From Phenylobacterium sp. Root1290 (GTDB lineage Bacteria; Pseudomonadota; Alphaproteobacteria; Caulobacterales; Caulobacteraceae): 64,000 bases of DNA. Below the pieces are notes generated by a model. The model was not told where the DNA came from and did not search any database. It worked only from the letters and a program-made list of their open reading frames with translations. Below, in pieces: positions 31,264 through 40,000 of the stretch. Every line of letters starts with the position of its first letter. The first letter of the stretch is position 1. A program made the position numbers and the translations under genes. The stretch covers positions 65,284 to 129,283 of the forward strand of contig NZ_LMEE01000002.1 in the NCBI RefSeq assembly GCF_001425305.1, written 5' to 3'.

Positions 31264-32981
31264 TGAAACTCACCCCCCTGCTGGCCGCGACTGCGGCCGC
31301 CCTGGCGCTGGCCACAAGCGCCGTCGCCCAGGGCGCGCCCCCGACGCTCGCCCTCACCCTGACCCCGCATCAGACCGCGGGCGCGGTCGACCAGGTCGGC
31401 GTAACGTTGAATCTTCAGGCGCCGAACGCCAAGCCGGGCGAGCCCTTCCTGCGCCTGCCGATGGTCTTCGCCTCGGTGAAGACCCAGCAGTACGAGGCCG
31501 CGCAGATCGAGGTCGTCGACGCCAAGGGCGCCGTGCCGCTGGTGCAGAAGGACGACGCGGCCGACACGGCCAACTTCATCTACTTCCGCCGTTGGCAGGT
31601 CGCGCGGCCGACGGAAGGCGACGTCATCGTCCGCTACAAGGCGGCGGCCAGCACGTTCCGGCCCAAGCTCGGCTCCGGCCCGCCCTTTGACCTGCGCCCG
31701 GAAGCCGGCGGCCTGAACGGCGCCGGCGTGACCTTCCTCGCCCTGCCCGACAACAGCAGACCCTACAGCCTCAGCCTGGGCTGGGATCTCTCGGCCATGC
31801 CCGCCGGCTCGCGCGGCGCGCAAAGCCTGGGCGAAGGCGAACTGAAGCTGGTCGGCCCGGTCGATCTGCTTGCCAACACCTTCTACATGGCCGGCCCGAT
31901 GAAGAGCTATCCGGAGACGTCGAAGGGCCAGCCCTTCGCCATCTACTGGCTCGGAACGCCCCCCTTCGACGTGCCGGCGGTCGCCGAGTGGACCGAGAAG
32001 GCCCGCACCGCCATCGCCGCTTTCTTCGGCCAGCCCGACAAGCCCTATCGCGTGTTCTTCCGCCACAACCCCTATCCAGGCACAGGCGGCGCGGGCCTGA
32101 TCAACTCATTCATGTCGGGCTTCGGCGATGACCCAGCCCCTACCGTGGACGGCATGCGCCACCACTTGGCGCACGAGATCGTCCACAACTGGCCAGGCAG
32201 CCTGGATGGGCCGAACGGCATCGTCTCCTGGTACGGCGAGGGCATGGCCGAGTTCTACTCGGCGACCATTCCCTGGCGCGCGGGGCTGATCTCCACCGAT
32301 GACTTCCTGGCCCAGGTCAACGAGCGCGCCCAGAGCTACTACGGCAATCCGGTCAACACCGCCCCGGCCGAAGAGATCGCCGCCAAGTTCTGGAGCGACA
32401 CCCGGGTCCGCAAGCTGCCCTACGACCGCGGGGCCTTCTACATGGCCATCGTCGACGCCCAGATCCGTGCAAAATCCGGCGGCCAGCGTCGGCTGGACGA
32501 CATCACCAAGGCGATGATCGCACGGCGCGAGGCCGGCCAGCCGCACGACACTGCCGCGTGGCTCGAACTGCTCACCAAGGAGCTCGGCCCACAGGCCAAG
32601 ACCGAGTTCGAAGCCATGATGGCGGGCAAGCTGCTGGTTCCGGCGTCGGATGCGTACGGCCCCTGCTTCCAGCGCGAGGCCGCGCAGTTCCGAAGTTTCG
32701 AACTGGGCTTCGACAGCGCCTCGCTGACGACGAATCCGCGCATCGTGAAGGGCCTTGTCGCCGGTTCCCAGGCCGCCGCGGCGGGCGTTCGCGACGGCGA
32801 CGAGATCACCGAGGCGGTGGTGCTGGACGCCGTCCAGGCCAAGCCCGAGCAGACGATTACGCTCAAGATCCGCCGCCAGGGCCAAGACCTCTCGATCACC
32901 TACCTGCCGCGCGGCAAAGCCCAGGACGGCTATCGCTGGGCGCGCGTCACTCAAGTTCCGGACAGCAAATGCGCCATCTGA
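31263..32981 (+). CDS. M61-type metallopeptidase with C-terminal PDZ domain, exported
   Basis: The protein is 572 residues. A Sec signal (LLAATAAALALATSAVAQ) precedes the enzyme. The zinc site is H304-E305-x-x-H308 in LAHEIVHNWPGSLDG, with E326 as third ligand in SWYGEGMAEFYS. The C-terminal part has AGSQAAAAGVRDGDEITEAVVLDAVQ as a PDZ-like domain. It is a paralogue of the enzyme at 19820-21511, sharing domain order and the ending PRADE/PRGKA, YxWxRV and a Cys near the end. It overlaps the class V gene by 1 base and the S10 gene by 13 bases, which indicates translational coupling. It should act as an aminopeptidase in the periplasm. Confidence 0.92.
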   Translation: MKLTPLLAATAAALALATSAVAQGAPPTLALTLTPHQTAGAVDQVGVTLNLQAPNAKPGEPFLRLPMVFASVKTQQYEAAQIEVVDAKGAVPLVQKDDAADTANFIYFRRWQVARPTEGDVIVRYKAAASTFRPKLGSGPPFDLRPEAGGLNGAGVTFLALPDNSRPYSLSLGWDLSAMPAGSRGAQSLGEGELKLVGPVDLLANTFYMAGPMKSYPETSKGQPFAIYWLGTPPFDVPAVAEWTEKARTAIAAFFGQPDKPYRVFFRHNPYPGTGGAGLINSFMSGFGDDPAPTVDGMRHHLAHEIVHNWPGSLDGPNGIVSWYGEGMAEFYSATIPWRAGLISTDDFLAQVNERAQSYYGNPVNTAPAEEIAAKFWSDTRVRKLPYDRGAFYMAIVDAQIRAKSGGQRRLDDITKAMIARREAGQPHDTAAWLELLTKELGPQAKTEFEAMMAGKLLVPASDAYGPCFQREAAQFRSFELGFDSASLTTNPRIVKGLVAGSQAAAAGVRDGDEITEAVVLDAVQAKPEQTITLKIRRQGQDLSITYLPRGKAQDGYRWARVTQVPDSKCAI

Positions 32982-34480
32982 TTTCGGCCGGCCTCGCGGT
33001 CCTGCTGCTGGCGTCGACCGCGCCGCTCGCCCAGGCGGCTCAAGACATGCCCCCGGCCTTCGCCGGCGCACCGCGCGTCTTCGCGAGCGACCACGCCGGC
33101 GTCTTCATGGGCAAGAAGGTCGCCTATCGCACGACCCTGCAAGAGACGATCCTGAAGGACCCGAAGGGCCAGCCCGCGGCCAGCCTCTTCAGCTTCTCCT
33201 ATGTCGCCAAGGGCGCGAAGGCCGACCGCCCGGTCGTGTTCGTGTTCAACGGCGGACCGGGCTCGTCCTCGATCTGGCTGCACATGGGCATGCTGGGTCC
33301 GCGCCGCGTCGCCTTCGCCGATCCGGTCAAGCCGCCGACCGTTCCGCCCTTCGCGCTCGAGGACAACCCGCTCTCGCTGCTCGACGTCGCCGATCTGGTG
33401 TTCATCGATCCTGTCGGCACCGGCTTCAGCCGCCTGCTGCCGGGCGGCAAGGCGGAGGACTTCTACGGCGTCACCCAGGATGCGCGCGCGACCTCGGAAT
33501 TCATCCAGGGCTGGCTCACCGCCAACGGCCGCTGGAACTCGCCCAAGTTCCTGATGGGCGAAAGCTACGGCACGGTCCGCGCTTCGGTCGTCGCCACCAC
33601 CCTGATGGGCGGCCCGATGTCGCCGGCCGGGGCGCTCGGCGCCACCACCCTGAACGGCGTGATCATCCTGGGTCCGGCGTTCGACATGAACCGAGGCGGC
33701 GGCGCCGGCGACGATCGCGCCGCCCTCTCCAGTCTGCCCACCATGGCCGCCACCGCCTGGGTCCACGGCAAGGTCGAGCGCGCCGGACGCACGCCCGAGA
33801 GCGCCGCCGAGGACGCTCGAAAGTTCGCCCGTGAGGTCTATCTGCCCGCCCTCTATTCGGGCGAAGAACTCCCCGCCGGCGAGCGCGCGACGGTTGCTGA
33901 GGGCCTCGCCAAGCTGACCGGCCTGTCGGCCCAGGACTGGCTGGACGCAGACCTGCGTCTCTCGCTCTCCCAGTTCGGTCAGATGCTGTTGAAGGACCAG
34001 GGTCTGCAGATCGGCGCCTATGACGGACGCTACACCCTGCCGCTGGCCGCCAGCGGCGGCGATCCCGTCGCCGACGATCCGGCCATGGGCCAGTACACGC
34101 CGGCCTTCGTCGCCGGCTTCAATCAGTACGTCGAGCGCGAGTTGAAGGTGAAGGCGCCCTCGCAGTACCAATCCATCGCCTTCGCCGACGTCAACTCGCG
34201 CTGGAACTGGGGTCCGGGCGGGCCGCGGAACTATGCCGACGACCTGGCCACCGCCATGCGGCGCAATCCGTCGCTGGGGGTGTTCATCGGCTCGGGCTAC
34301 TACGACCTCGTCACCACCTTCGGCGCGGCCGAGACCGTCGCGCGCCACTCCGGCCTGGCGCGCGATCGCCTGACGATGAAGGTCTATGCTTCAGGCCACA
34401 TGCCCTATCTGGGCGATGACAGCGCCCGCGTGCTCGGCGCCGACCTGCGCGCCTTCCTGGCGCAGCGTTCGCGGCCCTAG
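32969..34480 (+). CDS. Peptidase S10-type serine carboxypeptidase, exported
   Basis: The protein is 503 residues from the ATG at 32969, inside the end of the M61 gene. A Sec signal (LISAGLAVLLLASTAPLAQA) is present. S10 features are VFVFNGGPGSSSIWLHMG (residues 90-107), LVFIDPVGTGFSR, the nucleophile S199 in GESYGTVRAS and a C-terminal ASGHMPY His. It keeps the usual Glu before the Ser, unlike the copy at 16541. It pairs with the M61 enzyme in one operon, giving N- and C-terminal trimming of peptides. The stop shares a CTAG palindrome with the stop of the convergent TetR gene. Confidence 0.92.
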   Translation: MRHLISAGLAVLLLASTAPLAQAAQDMPPAFAGAPRVFASDHAGVFMGKKVAYRTTLQETILKDPKGQPAASLFSFSYVAKGAKADRPVVFVFNGGPGSSSIWLHMGMLGPRRVAFADPVKPPTVPPFALEDNPLSLLDVADLVFIDPVGTGFSRLLPGGKAEDFYGVTQDARATSEFIQGWLTANGRWNSPKFLMGESYGTVRASVVATTLMGGPMSPAGALGATTLNGVIILGPAFDMNRGGGAGDDRAALSSLPTMAATAWVHGKVERAGRTPESAAEDARKFAREVYLPALYSGEELPAGERATVAEGLAKLTGLSAQDWLDADLRLSLSQFGQMLLKDQGLQIGAYDGRYTLPLAASGGDPVADDPAMGQYTPAFVAGFNQYVERELKVKAPSQYQSIAFADVNSRWNWGPGGPRNYADDLATAMRRNPSLGVFIGSGYYDLVTTFGAAETVARHSGLARDRLTMKVYASGHMPYLGDDSARVLGADLRAFLAQRSRP

Positions 34481-35052
34481 CCCAGCAGCGTCTTTACCGC
34501 CGCTTCCAGGACCTTGCGGGCGCGGGCGGGGCTCAGCCCCTGCTCGCGCCTCAGCCGCGCCCAGCTCTCCCAGCTCAACAGCAGGTCCAGGGCCTCGACC
34601 TTCAGCGGGTCGCTGGCGACGTCCTCCGGCAACTCGCGCTTGAGGATCTGGCGCAGCGCCGCCGCCAGACGATCGCTGTCGCCGTCCAGGAACCGCGAAC
34701 GGTGACGAAGGGCCTCCGAGGCGCGCTTGAACGGGCCGATCTTCTCGAACACGGCCCCCCGCCGCTCGATCAGTTCGATTACGCGACCTCGCGCGTCGGC
34801 GGCCTTGAACGGCTGGTCGACCACCGCGCGCATCTCCGCCTCGATCACCTCGGACATTTCCGAGTAGAGGCTGTCCATGTCGCTGAAGTGCCTGAACACC
34901 GTGCGCAGGCCGACCTCGGCGCGCTCGGCCACCTGCTCGGCGCCAGGCGAGACCTCTCCGCCCTGAATGATCTCCAGCATGGCCGAGACGATCCGGGCGC
35001 GGTTGTCCTGCCCCCTTCGCCGCCGTCCGTCCTCGGACTTCTCCTGTTTCAC
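34477..35052 (-). CDS. TetR/AcrR-family transcriptional regulator
   Basis: The protein is 191 residues from the GTG at 35052, preceded by a G-rich ribosome site; a TTG at 35064 would add four residues. The N-terminus is basic and has the TetR helix-turn-helix (ARIVSAMLEIIQGGEVSPGAEQVAERAEVGLRTVFRHFSDMDSLY). The C-terminal helical ligand domain is not recognisable. It lies 48 bp behind the GST gene and is probably the last gene of the MBL - GST - TetR operon. It is then the natural ligand-sensing repressor for the two matching inverted repeats at 37275-37297 and 39940-39960. Confidence 0.92.
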   Translation of the reverse strand: MKQEKSEDGRRRRGQDNRARIVSAMLEIIQGGEVSPGAEQVAERAEVGLRTVFRHFSDMDSLYSEMSEVIEAEMRAVVDQPFKAADARGRVIELIERRGAVFEKIGPFKRASEALRHRSRFLDGDSDRLAAALRQILKRELPEDVASDPLKVEALDLLLSWESWARLRREQGLSPARARKVLEAAVKTLLG

Positions 35053-35100
35053 GCCCCGCCCCAAAAACTCGTCTTGGGTCCTGACTAAGGCCAGACGGGC

Positions 35101-36132
35101 TCAAGCTCCAGGGGCGAACAGGGTCTCGCAGCCCGTGCCGGCCAACAGAGCATCGACGGCGACGCGTGCCTCGCCCGCCAGCCCAGCATGCGAGTCCCGC
35201 AGCCAGCGCAGGCACTTGGCCTGGTAGGGGAACGGCTGCTGGGTCCACGGCTGGCCGTCGACCGACGCCTGCACCTCGGCATCGCCCGCCATCACCGCCC
35301 GCGCATTGGCCAGCATGACCGGCGCATAGGCGCGACCGATCTCGGTCAGCAACGGCTTGAGGGTCGGCGGCGGATGAGCCGGATCGATCCAGTCGGCGCC
35401 ATCGGGCTCGAGACCCGAGAGGTCTTCCATCAGCCCGACCCAGGCGCTGACCCGGGGCGCGGCCTGCAGCGTCACCGCCATCGGCGTCGGATCGAACGCC
35501 GCCAACTGGGTCAGCTGGCCGTAGATCGCGAAGTCGCCGGCTCCCGGTCGGCGCCCCAGCAGATAGGGCCAATGGCGCAGGTGCGCTTCGAACGCCTCCA
35601 GGAAGCGGCGATAGCTGGCCTCGATCACCGGGCCCGTGGTCGGGTTCGAGCCCACGTAGCGCAGCCGCCCGATCTGGCGTTCGGCGAAGTGGCGGCCACG
35701 CTCGGCCAGTTCCTCGTCGGGCACGCAGAAGCCGCGCCAGCACGGCAGGATCGCAGCCGACTTGGCGATGTCGGCTTCATAGGCCCAGCGGTAGTGGAAC
35801 ATGGCCTTGGTCAGCCACTCGTCCGCATAGTCTTCGATCAACTCATCGAGGAACGCCAAGGCCGGATCATCGGGGATCAGGCTGCGGCCCCCGTGTTCCC
35901 GCTCCAACCGTCGGATAATGGGGCTGGAGTCGGTGACGGCGGTCAGTTCACCGTTCTCGTCGGGAAGATAGAAGGTCGGCAACAGCGAGACCTTCGGCTG
36001 CGGCAGGCCCGCCAGCGCAGGTCCCGACGGCGGCAGGAAGCGGTAGGGAATTCGCCGGTAACGCAGCACCGCCAGCATCTTGCGGGTGTAGGGCGAACCG
36101 GGCGCGCCCGAGAGCGCAATGGGGTCCTTCAT
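35101..36132 (-). CDS. Glutathione S-transferase-family protein, extended
   Basis: The protein is 343 residues, longer than the usual 200-230. The N-terminal thioredoxin-like domain reads ALSGAPGSPYTRKMLAVLRYRRIPYRF, with PKVSLLPTFYL (cis-Pro loop) and TDSSPIIRRLEREH (glutathione-binding Ser). The helical domain follows, with WPYLLGRRPGAGDFAIYGQLTQLAAFDPTP as its conserved Asp-containing helix cap. About 100 further residues lie beyond the usual GST end. It is cytoplasmic and 12 bp downstream of the MBL gene, so co-transcribed. It may conjugate or dehalogenate a xenobiotic; the substrate is unknown. Confidence 0.85.
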   Translation of the reverse strand: MKDPIALSGAPGSPYTRKMLAVLRYRRIPYRFLPPSGPALAGLPQPKVSLLPTFYLPDENGELTAVTDSSPIIRRLEREHGGRSLIPDDPALAFLDELIEDYADEWLTKAMFHYRWAYEADIAKSAAILPCWRGFCVPDEELAERGRHFAERQIGRLRYVGSNPTTGPVIEASYRRFLEAFEAHLRHWPYLLGRRPGAGDFAIYGQLTQLAAFDPTPMAVTLQAAPRVSAWVGLMEDLSGLEPDGADWIDPAHPPPTLKPLLTEIGRAYAPVMLANARAVMAGDAEVQASVDGQPWTQQPFPYQAKCLRWLRDSHAGLAGEARVAVDALLAGTGCETLFAPGA

Positions 36133-36144
36133 GTCGAACGCCTC

Positions 36145-37239
36145 CTATCGGAAGATCGCCAGGCGATTACTGTAGCCGATCTCGTCGGTTCCAGCCGGAA
36201 GGGTGATCAGGTCGCCGTCGTGGCCGACGCGGATCTGGCCCGAGTACAGCTGTCGGGAATCCCCCAGGAACGGACCTTCAAGCGCCCGCATCGGCAGGGG
36301 CGGAATGATGTGGGTGAACAGCAGGTAGCGGACCCCGGCCCGTTCGGCGATGAGCGCCGCGTCCTCAGGGGCGGTGTGATACGAGAGGATGTCGTGGGTG
36401 ATGGCGGCCAGGTTCGAGCGGCCATGAGCCGTGGCGGCCCTGTTCTGCATGGCGACCAGATTGGGCGCCAGGCCTTCGTGAACCAGGACGTCGGCGCCCT
36501 TTGCCGCCGCCTCGACCCTCTGGGAGGCGGCGGTGTCGCCGCTGATCACGACGCTGCGGCCCTTGTAGACGAACTTGTAGCCGACAGCCGGGTCGACGGG
36601 CGCATGCTCGACCGGGAAGGCGCTCACCTTCAGGTCCGGCGTATCGATCAGCATGACGTCCTCCCCGGAACGCGGCGCATCGAACGGGCGAGCCAGTCCG
36701 CCGAAGCCTGAGGGCGGCGTCACCTTCTCGCCGTGGTGGGCGACACGGAAACCGCGGTCGATCAGATAGGCGTCCTGAAATCCCGCCACGACCTTCTCGA
36801 CGCCGCTTGGGCCATAGATCGGAACAGGCGCGGTCCGCGCGCCGCTGGCCCAGCGTTGCAGCATCAGCTCGCCCAGGTCGTCGATGTGGTCGGAATGGAC
36901 GTGGGTTACGAAGATCGCGTCCACCTTCGCAGGCGGCAGGTTCATCAGGCTGAGGTTCTTCGTCCCGCCAGCCCCGGCGTCGATCACGAACAACTGGCGG
37001 CCGGCGAGCACCACCGTGCAGGGTCCCGCCCGGCCCGGATCAGGCATCGGCGAGCCGGAGCCGCACAGCCCCACGTGCAGGCCGTCGGGCAAGTCGGCGA
37101 AGGCGTCCGGGTCCATGGCCTTGTCGTAGATGCGCTCCATCGCCGCCAGGGCGATCGGCTCGCGCGCCAGCCAGACGCCCGCCCCGACGACCGCGACAGC
37201 GCCGATCACGGCCAGCCCGATCTTCCATCCACGCGCCAT
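36145..37239 (-). CDS. Membrane-anchored MBL-fold metallohydrolase
   Basis: The protein is 364 residues from the ATG at 37239 with GGGAGG just upstream; 23 further in-frame residues run through the operator and are non-coding. Residues 7-24 form an N-terminal membrane anchor. The metallo-beta-lactamase motif THVHSDHIDDLGEL gives H113, H115, D117 and H118, with further ligands expected in HAPVDPAVGYKF and the VISGDTA Asp. The style (GLCGSGSPMPDPGRAGPCTVVLAG) is that of the lactonase/AtsA-like type of MBL proteins, some of which are arylsulfatases. It heads the MBL - GST - TetR operon and faces the haloalkane dehalogenase gene across a shared operator. Confidence 0.88.
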   Translation of the reverse strand: MARGWKIGLAVIGAVAVVGAGVWLAREPIALAAMERIYDKAMDPDAFADLPDGLHVGLCGSGSPMPDPGRAGPCTVVLAGRQLFVIDAGAGGTKNLSLMNLPPAKVDAIFVTHVHSDHIDDLGELMLQRWASGARTAPVPIYGPSGVEKVVAGFQDAYLIDRGFRVAHHGEKVTPPSGFGGLARPFDAPRSGEDVMLIDTPDLKVSAFPVEHAPVDPAVGYKFVYKGRSVVISGDTAASQRVEAAAKGADVLVHEGLAPNLVAMQNRAATAHGRSNLAAITHDILSYHTAPEDAALIAERAGVRYLLFTHIIPPLPMRALEGPFLGDSRQLYSGQIRVGHDGDLITLPAGTDEIGYSNRLAIFR

Positions 37240-37274
37240 GTGCTTCCCTCCCGCGGCTTGACCGTCTTGGAATA

Positions 37275-37297
37275 TAATGACACGCATAATGTCATTA
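37275..37297. promoter_or_regulatory. Candidate TetR operator, divergent MBL/dehalogenase promoter
   Basis: This is a perfect inverted repeat with 8-bp arms TAATGACA and TGTCATTA around 7 bp (CGCATAA). It lies 36 bp upstream of the MBL start and 32 bp upstream of the dehalogenase start. A 21-bp core matches 16 of 21 positions of the site before the sulfatase gene (39940-39960, other strand), including AATG, CACGC and TGTCA. Confidence 0.7.
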
Positions 37298-37328
37298 GTT
37301 TTGGACACTGACCAGCCCCCAGGACCCG

Positions 37329-38231
37329 ATGCAGATCCTTCGCACCCCTGACGAGCGTTTCGCCGCCCTGCCCGACTGGCCGTACGCGCCGCGCTATCAC
37401 GAGCTGACCGACGCCGACGGGACGGCCTTGCGCCTGCACTATGTGGACGAGGGCCCTCGCGACGGCGCGCCGGTGCTGCTGCTGCACGGCGAGCCCTCCT
37501 GGGCCTACCTTTATCGCAAGGTCATCGCAGGTCTGGCGGCCAAGGGGTGCCGGGTGATCGCCCCCGACCTCATCGGCTTTGGCCGTTCCGACAAGCCTGC
37601 CGACCGGGCCGACTACACCTATGAGCGGCACGTGAGCTGGATGAGCCGATGGTTGACCGACCTAGACCTGACGGGCCTCACCCTGTTCTGCCAGGACTGG
37701 GGCGGCTTGATCGGCCTTCGCCTGGTGGCCGCCTTCCCCGAGCGTTTCGCCGGCGTCGTCGTCGCCAATACCGGGCTGCCGACTGGCGGCGGCATGACCG
37801 ACGGCTTCAAGGCCTGGCTCAACTTCAGCCAGTCCGTGCCGCAGATGCCGATCGGCATGCTGATCAACGGCGGCACTGTCCGCGACCTGTCGCCTGAAGA
37901 AGTCGCCGCCTACGACGCGCCGTTTCCGGACGAGAGCTTCAAGGAAGGCGCACGGCAGTTTCCGGCTCTGGTGCCTGTCACCCCCGAGCATGCCTCTGTC
38001 GCCGAGAACGTGGAGGCGTGGAAGGTGCTGGAGCGCTTCGATCGCCCGCTGGTCACCGCGTTCAGCGACGCAGACCCGATCACCAAGGGCGGCGAGGCCC
38101 CGTTCCAGGCCCGCGTGCCCGGCGCCCAGGGCCAGCCGCACTTGACGTTGTCTGGCGGTCACTTCCTTCAGGAAGATTGCCCGGACGCCATCGTCGAGGT
38201 GATCGGCGGGCTCATCGCCCGCCGCGGCTAG
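37329..38231 (+). CDS. Haloalkane dehalogenase-like alpha/beta hydrolase
   Basis: The protein is 300 residues. HGEPSW (53-58) is the oxyanion loop and first halide-binding Trp region. The nucleophile elbow CQDWGG gives D123 followed by W124, the second halide-stabilising Trp of subfamily I haloalkane dehalogenases. The acid is D247 or D249 in [12 protein letters not shown], and the base is H278 in [10 protein letters not shown]. The family releases halide from haloalkanes, but many homologues act on other compounds, so dehalogenation is not certain. It is cytoplasmic and divergent from the MBL - GST - TetR operon. The start ATG has AGGA close by. Confidence 0.88.
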   Translation: MQILRTPDERFAALPDWPYAPRYHELTDADGTALRLHYVDEGPRDGAPVLLLHGEPSWAYLYRKVIAGLAAKGCRVIAPDLIGFGRSDKPADRADYTYERHVSWMSRWLTDLDLTGLTLFCQDWGGLIGLRLVAAFPERFAGVVVANTGLPTGGGMTDGFKAWLNFSQSVPQMPIGMLINGGTVRDLSPEEVAAYDAPFPDESFKEGARQFPALVPVTPEHASVAENVEAWKVLERFDRPLVTAFSDADPITKGGEAPFQARVPGAQGQPHLTLSGGHFLQEDCPDAIVEVIGGLIARRG

Positions 38232-38237
38232 AGCGCC

Positions 38238-39920
38238 CTAGTTGTCCCAGAGGATGTATTCGTCGCCCGGCTTCTGGGCGACGCCGCCGGGCTTGTCGAT
38301 GAACACCGGCCCTTGCAGCAGCGAGGGCCAGATCGGCTTGACGCTCTGGGCGTCCTGGGCGGCGAGCAGGCCCCGAAGCGCCTTCACCTTCTCCGGCTGA
38401 AGCTGCGACAGGTCGCGCTGCTCGGTCGGGTCACTGGCTAGGTCGTAGAGCCAGACCTTGTCGCGCGCGCCGTTGACCTGAAGCTTCCAGTCACCGTCCA
38501 GCACCGCCTTGTACTGCCCCGAGCGCCAGAACAGCGTCTGGTGCGGCCGGGCCGGATTCTTGCCCTGGACGTGCGGCAGCAGGTCTACCCCGTCGATCGG
38601 TCGGTCGGTCGGCAGCGCGGCGCCGCCAGCCGCCGCCGCGGTCGTGAAGATGTCGATGTGACCGACCGGATAGCCGTAGGTCGATCCCGCTGGGATCGCG
38701 CCCGGCCAGCGCATGAAAAATGGCGTGCGCACCCCGCCCTCGAAGAAGGTCGACTTGAACCCGCGGTAGGGCTTGTTGACGTCCGGCAGCCCGACATAGC
38801 CGGCCCCGCCGTTGTCGCTGGAGAAGATCACCAGCGTGTTCTGGTCCAGCCCCTCGTCCTTCAGCGCTTGCAGAATACGCCCGACGTTGGCGTCGAGGTT
38901 GCGCGCCATGGCGCCGTAGACGCGGGTCCGGTGGTCCTTGATCTGCGGCAGCGCGTCGTAGTCGGCCTTGGTCGCCTGCAGCGGCGTGTGGATGGCGTTG
39001 GGCGCGAAGTAGAGGAAGAACGGCCGGTTGCGGTTGGCCTTGATCGTCTTCACCGCTTCGTCGGTCAGATAGTCGGTCATGTAGCCCTTGGGCTTGAACA
39101 GCGACGATCCGTTGTACTGCACGGCATAGGGCAGGTTCGGCCACAGGAAGCGGTCGATGGCGTCCCAGGACTGCTTCGAATTGACGACGTTGGGGTCCTT
39201 CTCCGGCAGGAACATCGCACCGCCGGCGATGAAGCCGAGACTTTCGTCGAAGCCCTGGTCCTCGGGCCGCGAGCCCTTCTTGCCGCCCAGGTGCCACTTG
39301 CCGAGATGGACCGTGTGATAGCCCTTGGACTTCAGCACCTCGGCGATGGTGATCTCGCTGGAGGGCATGCTGAGTTCATTCACCGCCGTCGGCGAGCGCA
39401 CGGCGCTGCCCGGCGGCATGTCCTTGATCCGGTCGGCGAAGAACTTGGGCTTCACGATCGCACCGGGCTCGGCCTCGGTGCCCACCATGCGTGCGAATGT
39501 CACCGGCGCCGGTGTGAACTCGAAGCCGAAACGGGTCGGATAACGGCCGGTCAGGATAGCGGCCCGCGAGGGTGCGCAGGTGGCGTTGCCGGCATAGCCC
39601 GCCGCGAACACCACGCCCTCCTGGCCGATGGAATCGATGTTGGGGGTCGGCACGGCGCCGTTCGCGACGCCGCCGCCATTGATGGTGATGTCGTTGTAGC
39701 CGAGGTCGTCAGCCAGGATGAACACGACGTTCGGCGGTTGCGCGCCAGCGGCTTGGGCCTCAGGCCCCTGCGCCCAGGTCACCGGCTTGTTCGGCTCGAC
39801 CGGCGGCATGCGCGCACGGGCGATCATGGACAGAACCGTCGTGCGATTGGCGGCGACAAGCGCAGCGCTCGCCGCCAGCACCAACACCGACGCGCCCAGC
39901 AACTTCCAACGCCGCTTCAT
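38238..39920 (-). CDS. Type I sulfatase (arylsulfatase-like)
   Basis: The protein is 560 residues with an N-terminal hydrophobic anchor/signal (LLGASVLVLAASAALVAA). The metal site starts with FILADDLGYND (D71, D72). The formylglycine motif is C115-A-P-S-R, followed by AAILTGRYP. HLGKWHLGG, FLYFAPNAIHTPLQ and FSSDNGG are further conserved active-site strands. It needs a formylglycine-generating enzyme encoded elsewhere. A strong GGGAGG ribosome site and the TetR-type inverted repeat lie just upstream. It would desulfate a sulfate ester in the periplasm. Its product may be the inducer or the next substrate of the dehalogenase/MBL/GST genes, which is an inference. Confidence 0.93.
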   Translation of the reverse strand: MKRRWKLLGASVLVLAASAALVAANRTTVLSMIARARMPPVEPNKPVTWAQGPEAQAAGAQPPNVVFILADDLGYNDITINGGGVANGAVPTPNIDSIGQEGVVFAAGYAGNATCAPSRAAILTGRYPTRFGFEFTPAPVTFARMVGTEAEPGAIVKPKFFADRIKDMPPGSAVRSPTAVNELSMPSSEITIAEVLKSKGYHTVHLGKWHLGGKKGSRPEDQGFDESLGFIAGGAMFLPEKDPNVVNSKQSWDAIDRFLWPNLPYAVQYNGSSLFKPKGYMTDYLTDEAVKTIKANRNRPFFLYFAPNAIHTPLQATKADYDALPQIKDHRTRVYGAMARNLDANVGRILQALKDEGLDQNTLVIFSSDNGGAGYVGLPDVNKPYRGFKSTFFEGGVRTPFFMRWPGAIPAGSTYGYPVGHIDIFTTAAAAGGAALPTDRPIDGVDLLPHVQGKNPARPHQTLFWRSGQYKAVLDGDWKLQVNGARDKVWLYDLASDPTEQRDLSQLQPEKVKALRGLLAAQDAQSVKPIWPSLLQGPVFIDKPGGVAQKPGDEYILWDN

Positions 39921-39939
39921 CGTCGCCTCCCGATCTTAT

Positions 39940-39960
39940 ATTGACACGAAGCGTGCCATT
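39940..39960. promoter_or_regulatory. Second candidate TetR operator, before the sulfatase gene
   Basis: On the minus strand this 21-bp site reads AATGGCACGC-TTCG-TGTCAAT, an imperfect inverted repeat 20 bp upstream of the sulfatase ATG. It matches the 37275-37297 site at 16 of 21 positions. Both are preceded, in the direction of their gene, by TTGnCC and then ATATAAT directly adjoining the repeat. Confidence 0.6.
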
Positions 39961-40000
39961 ATATCGACCGAAGGACAACCCCTTGTAGAGCTGGCGCTCG

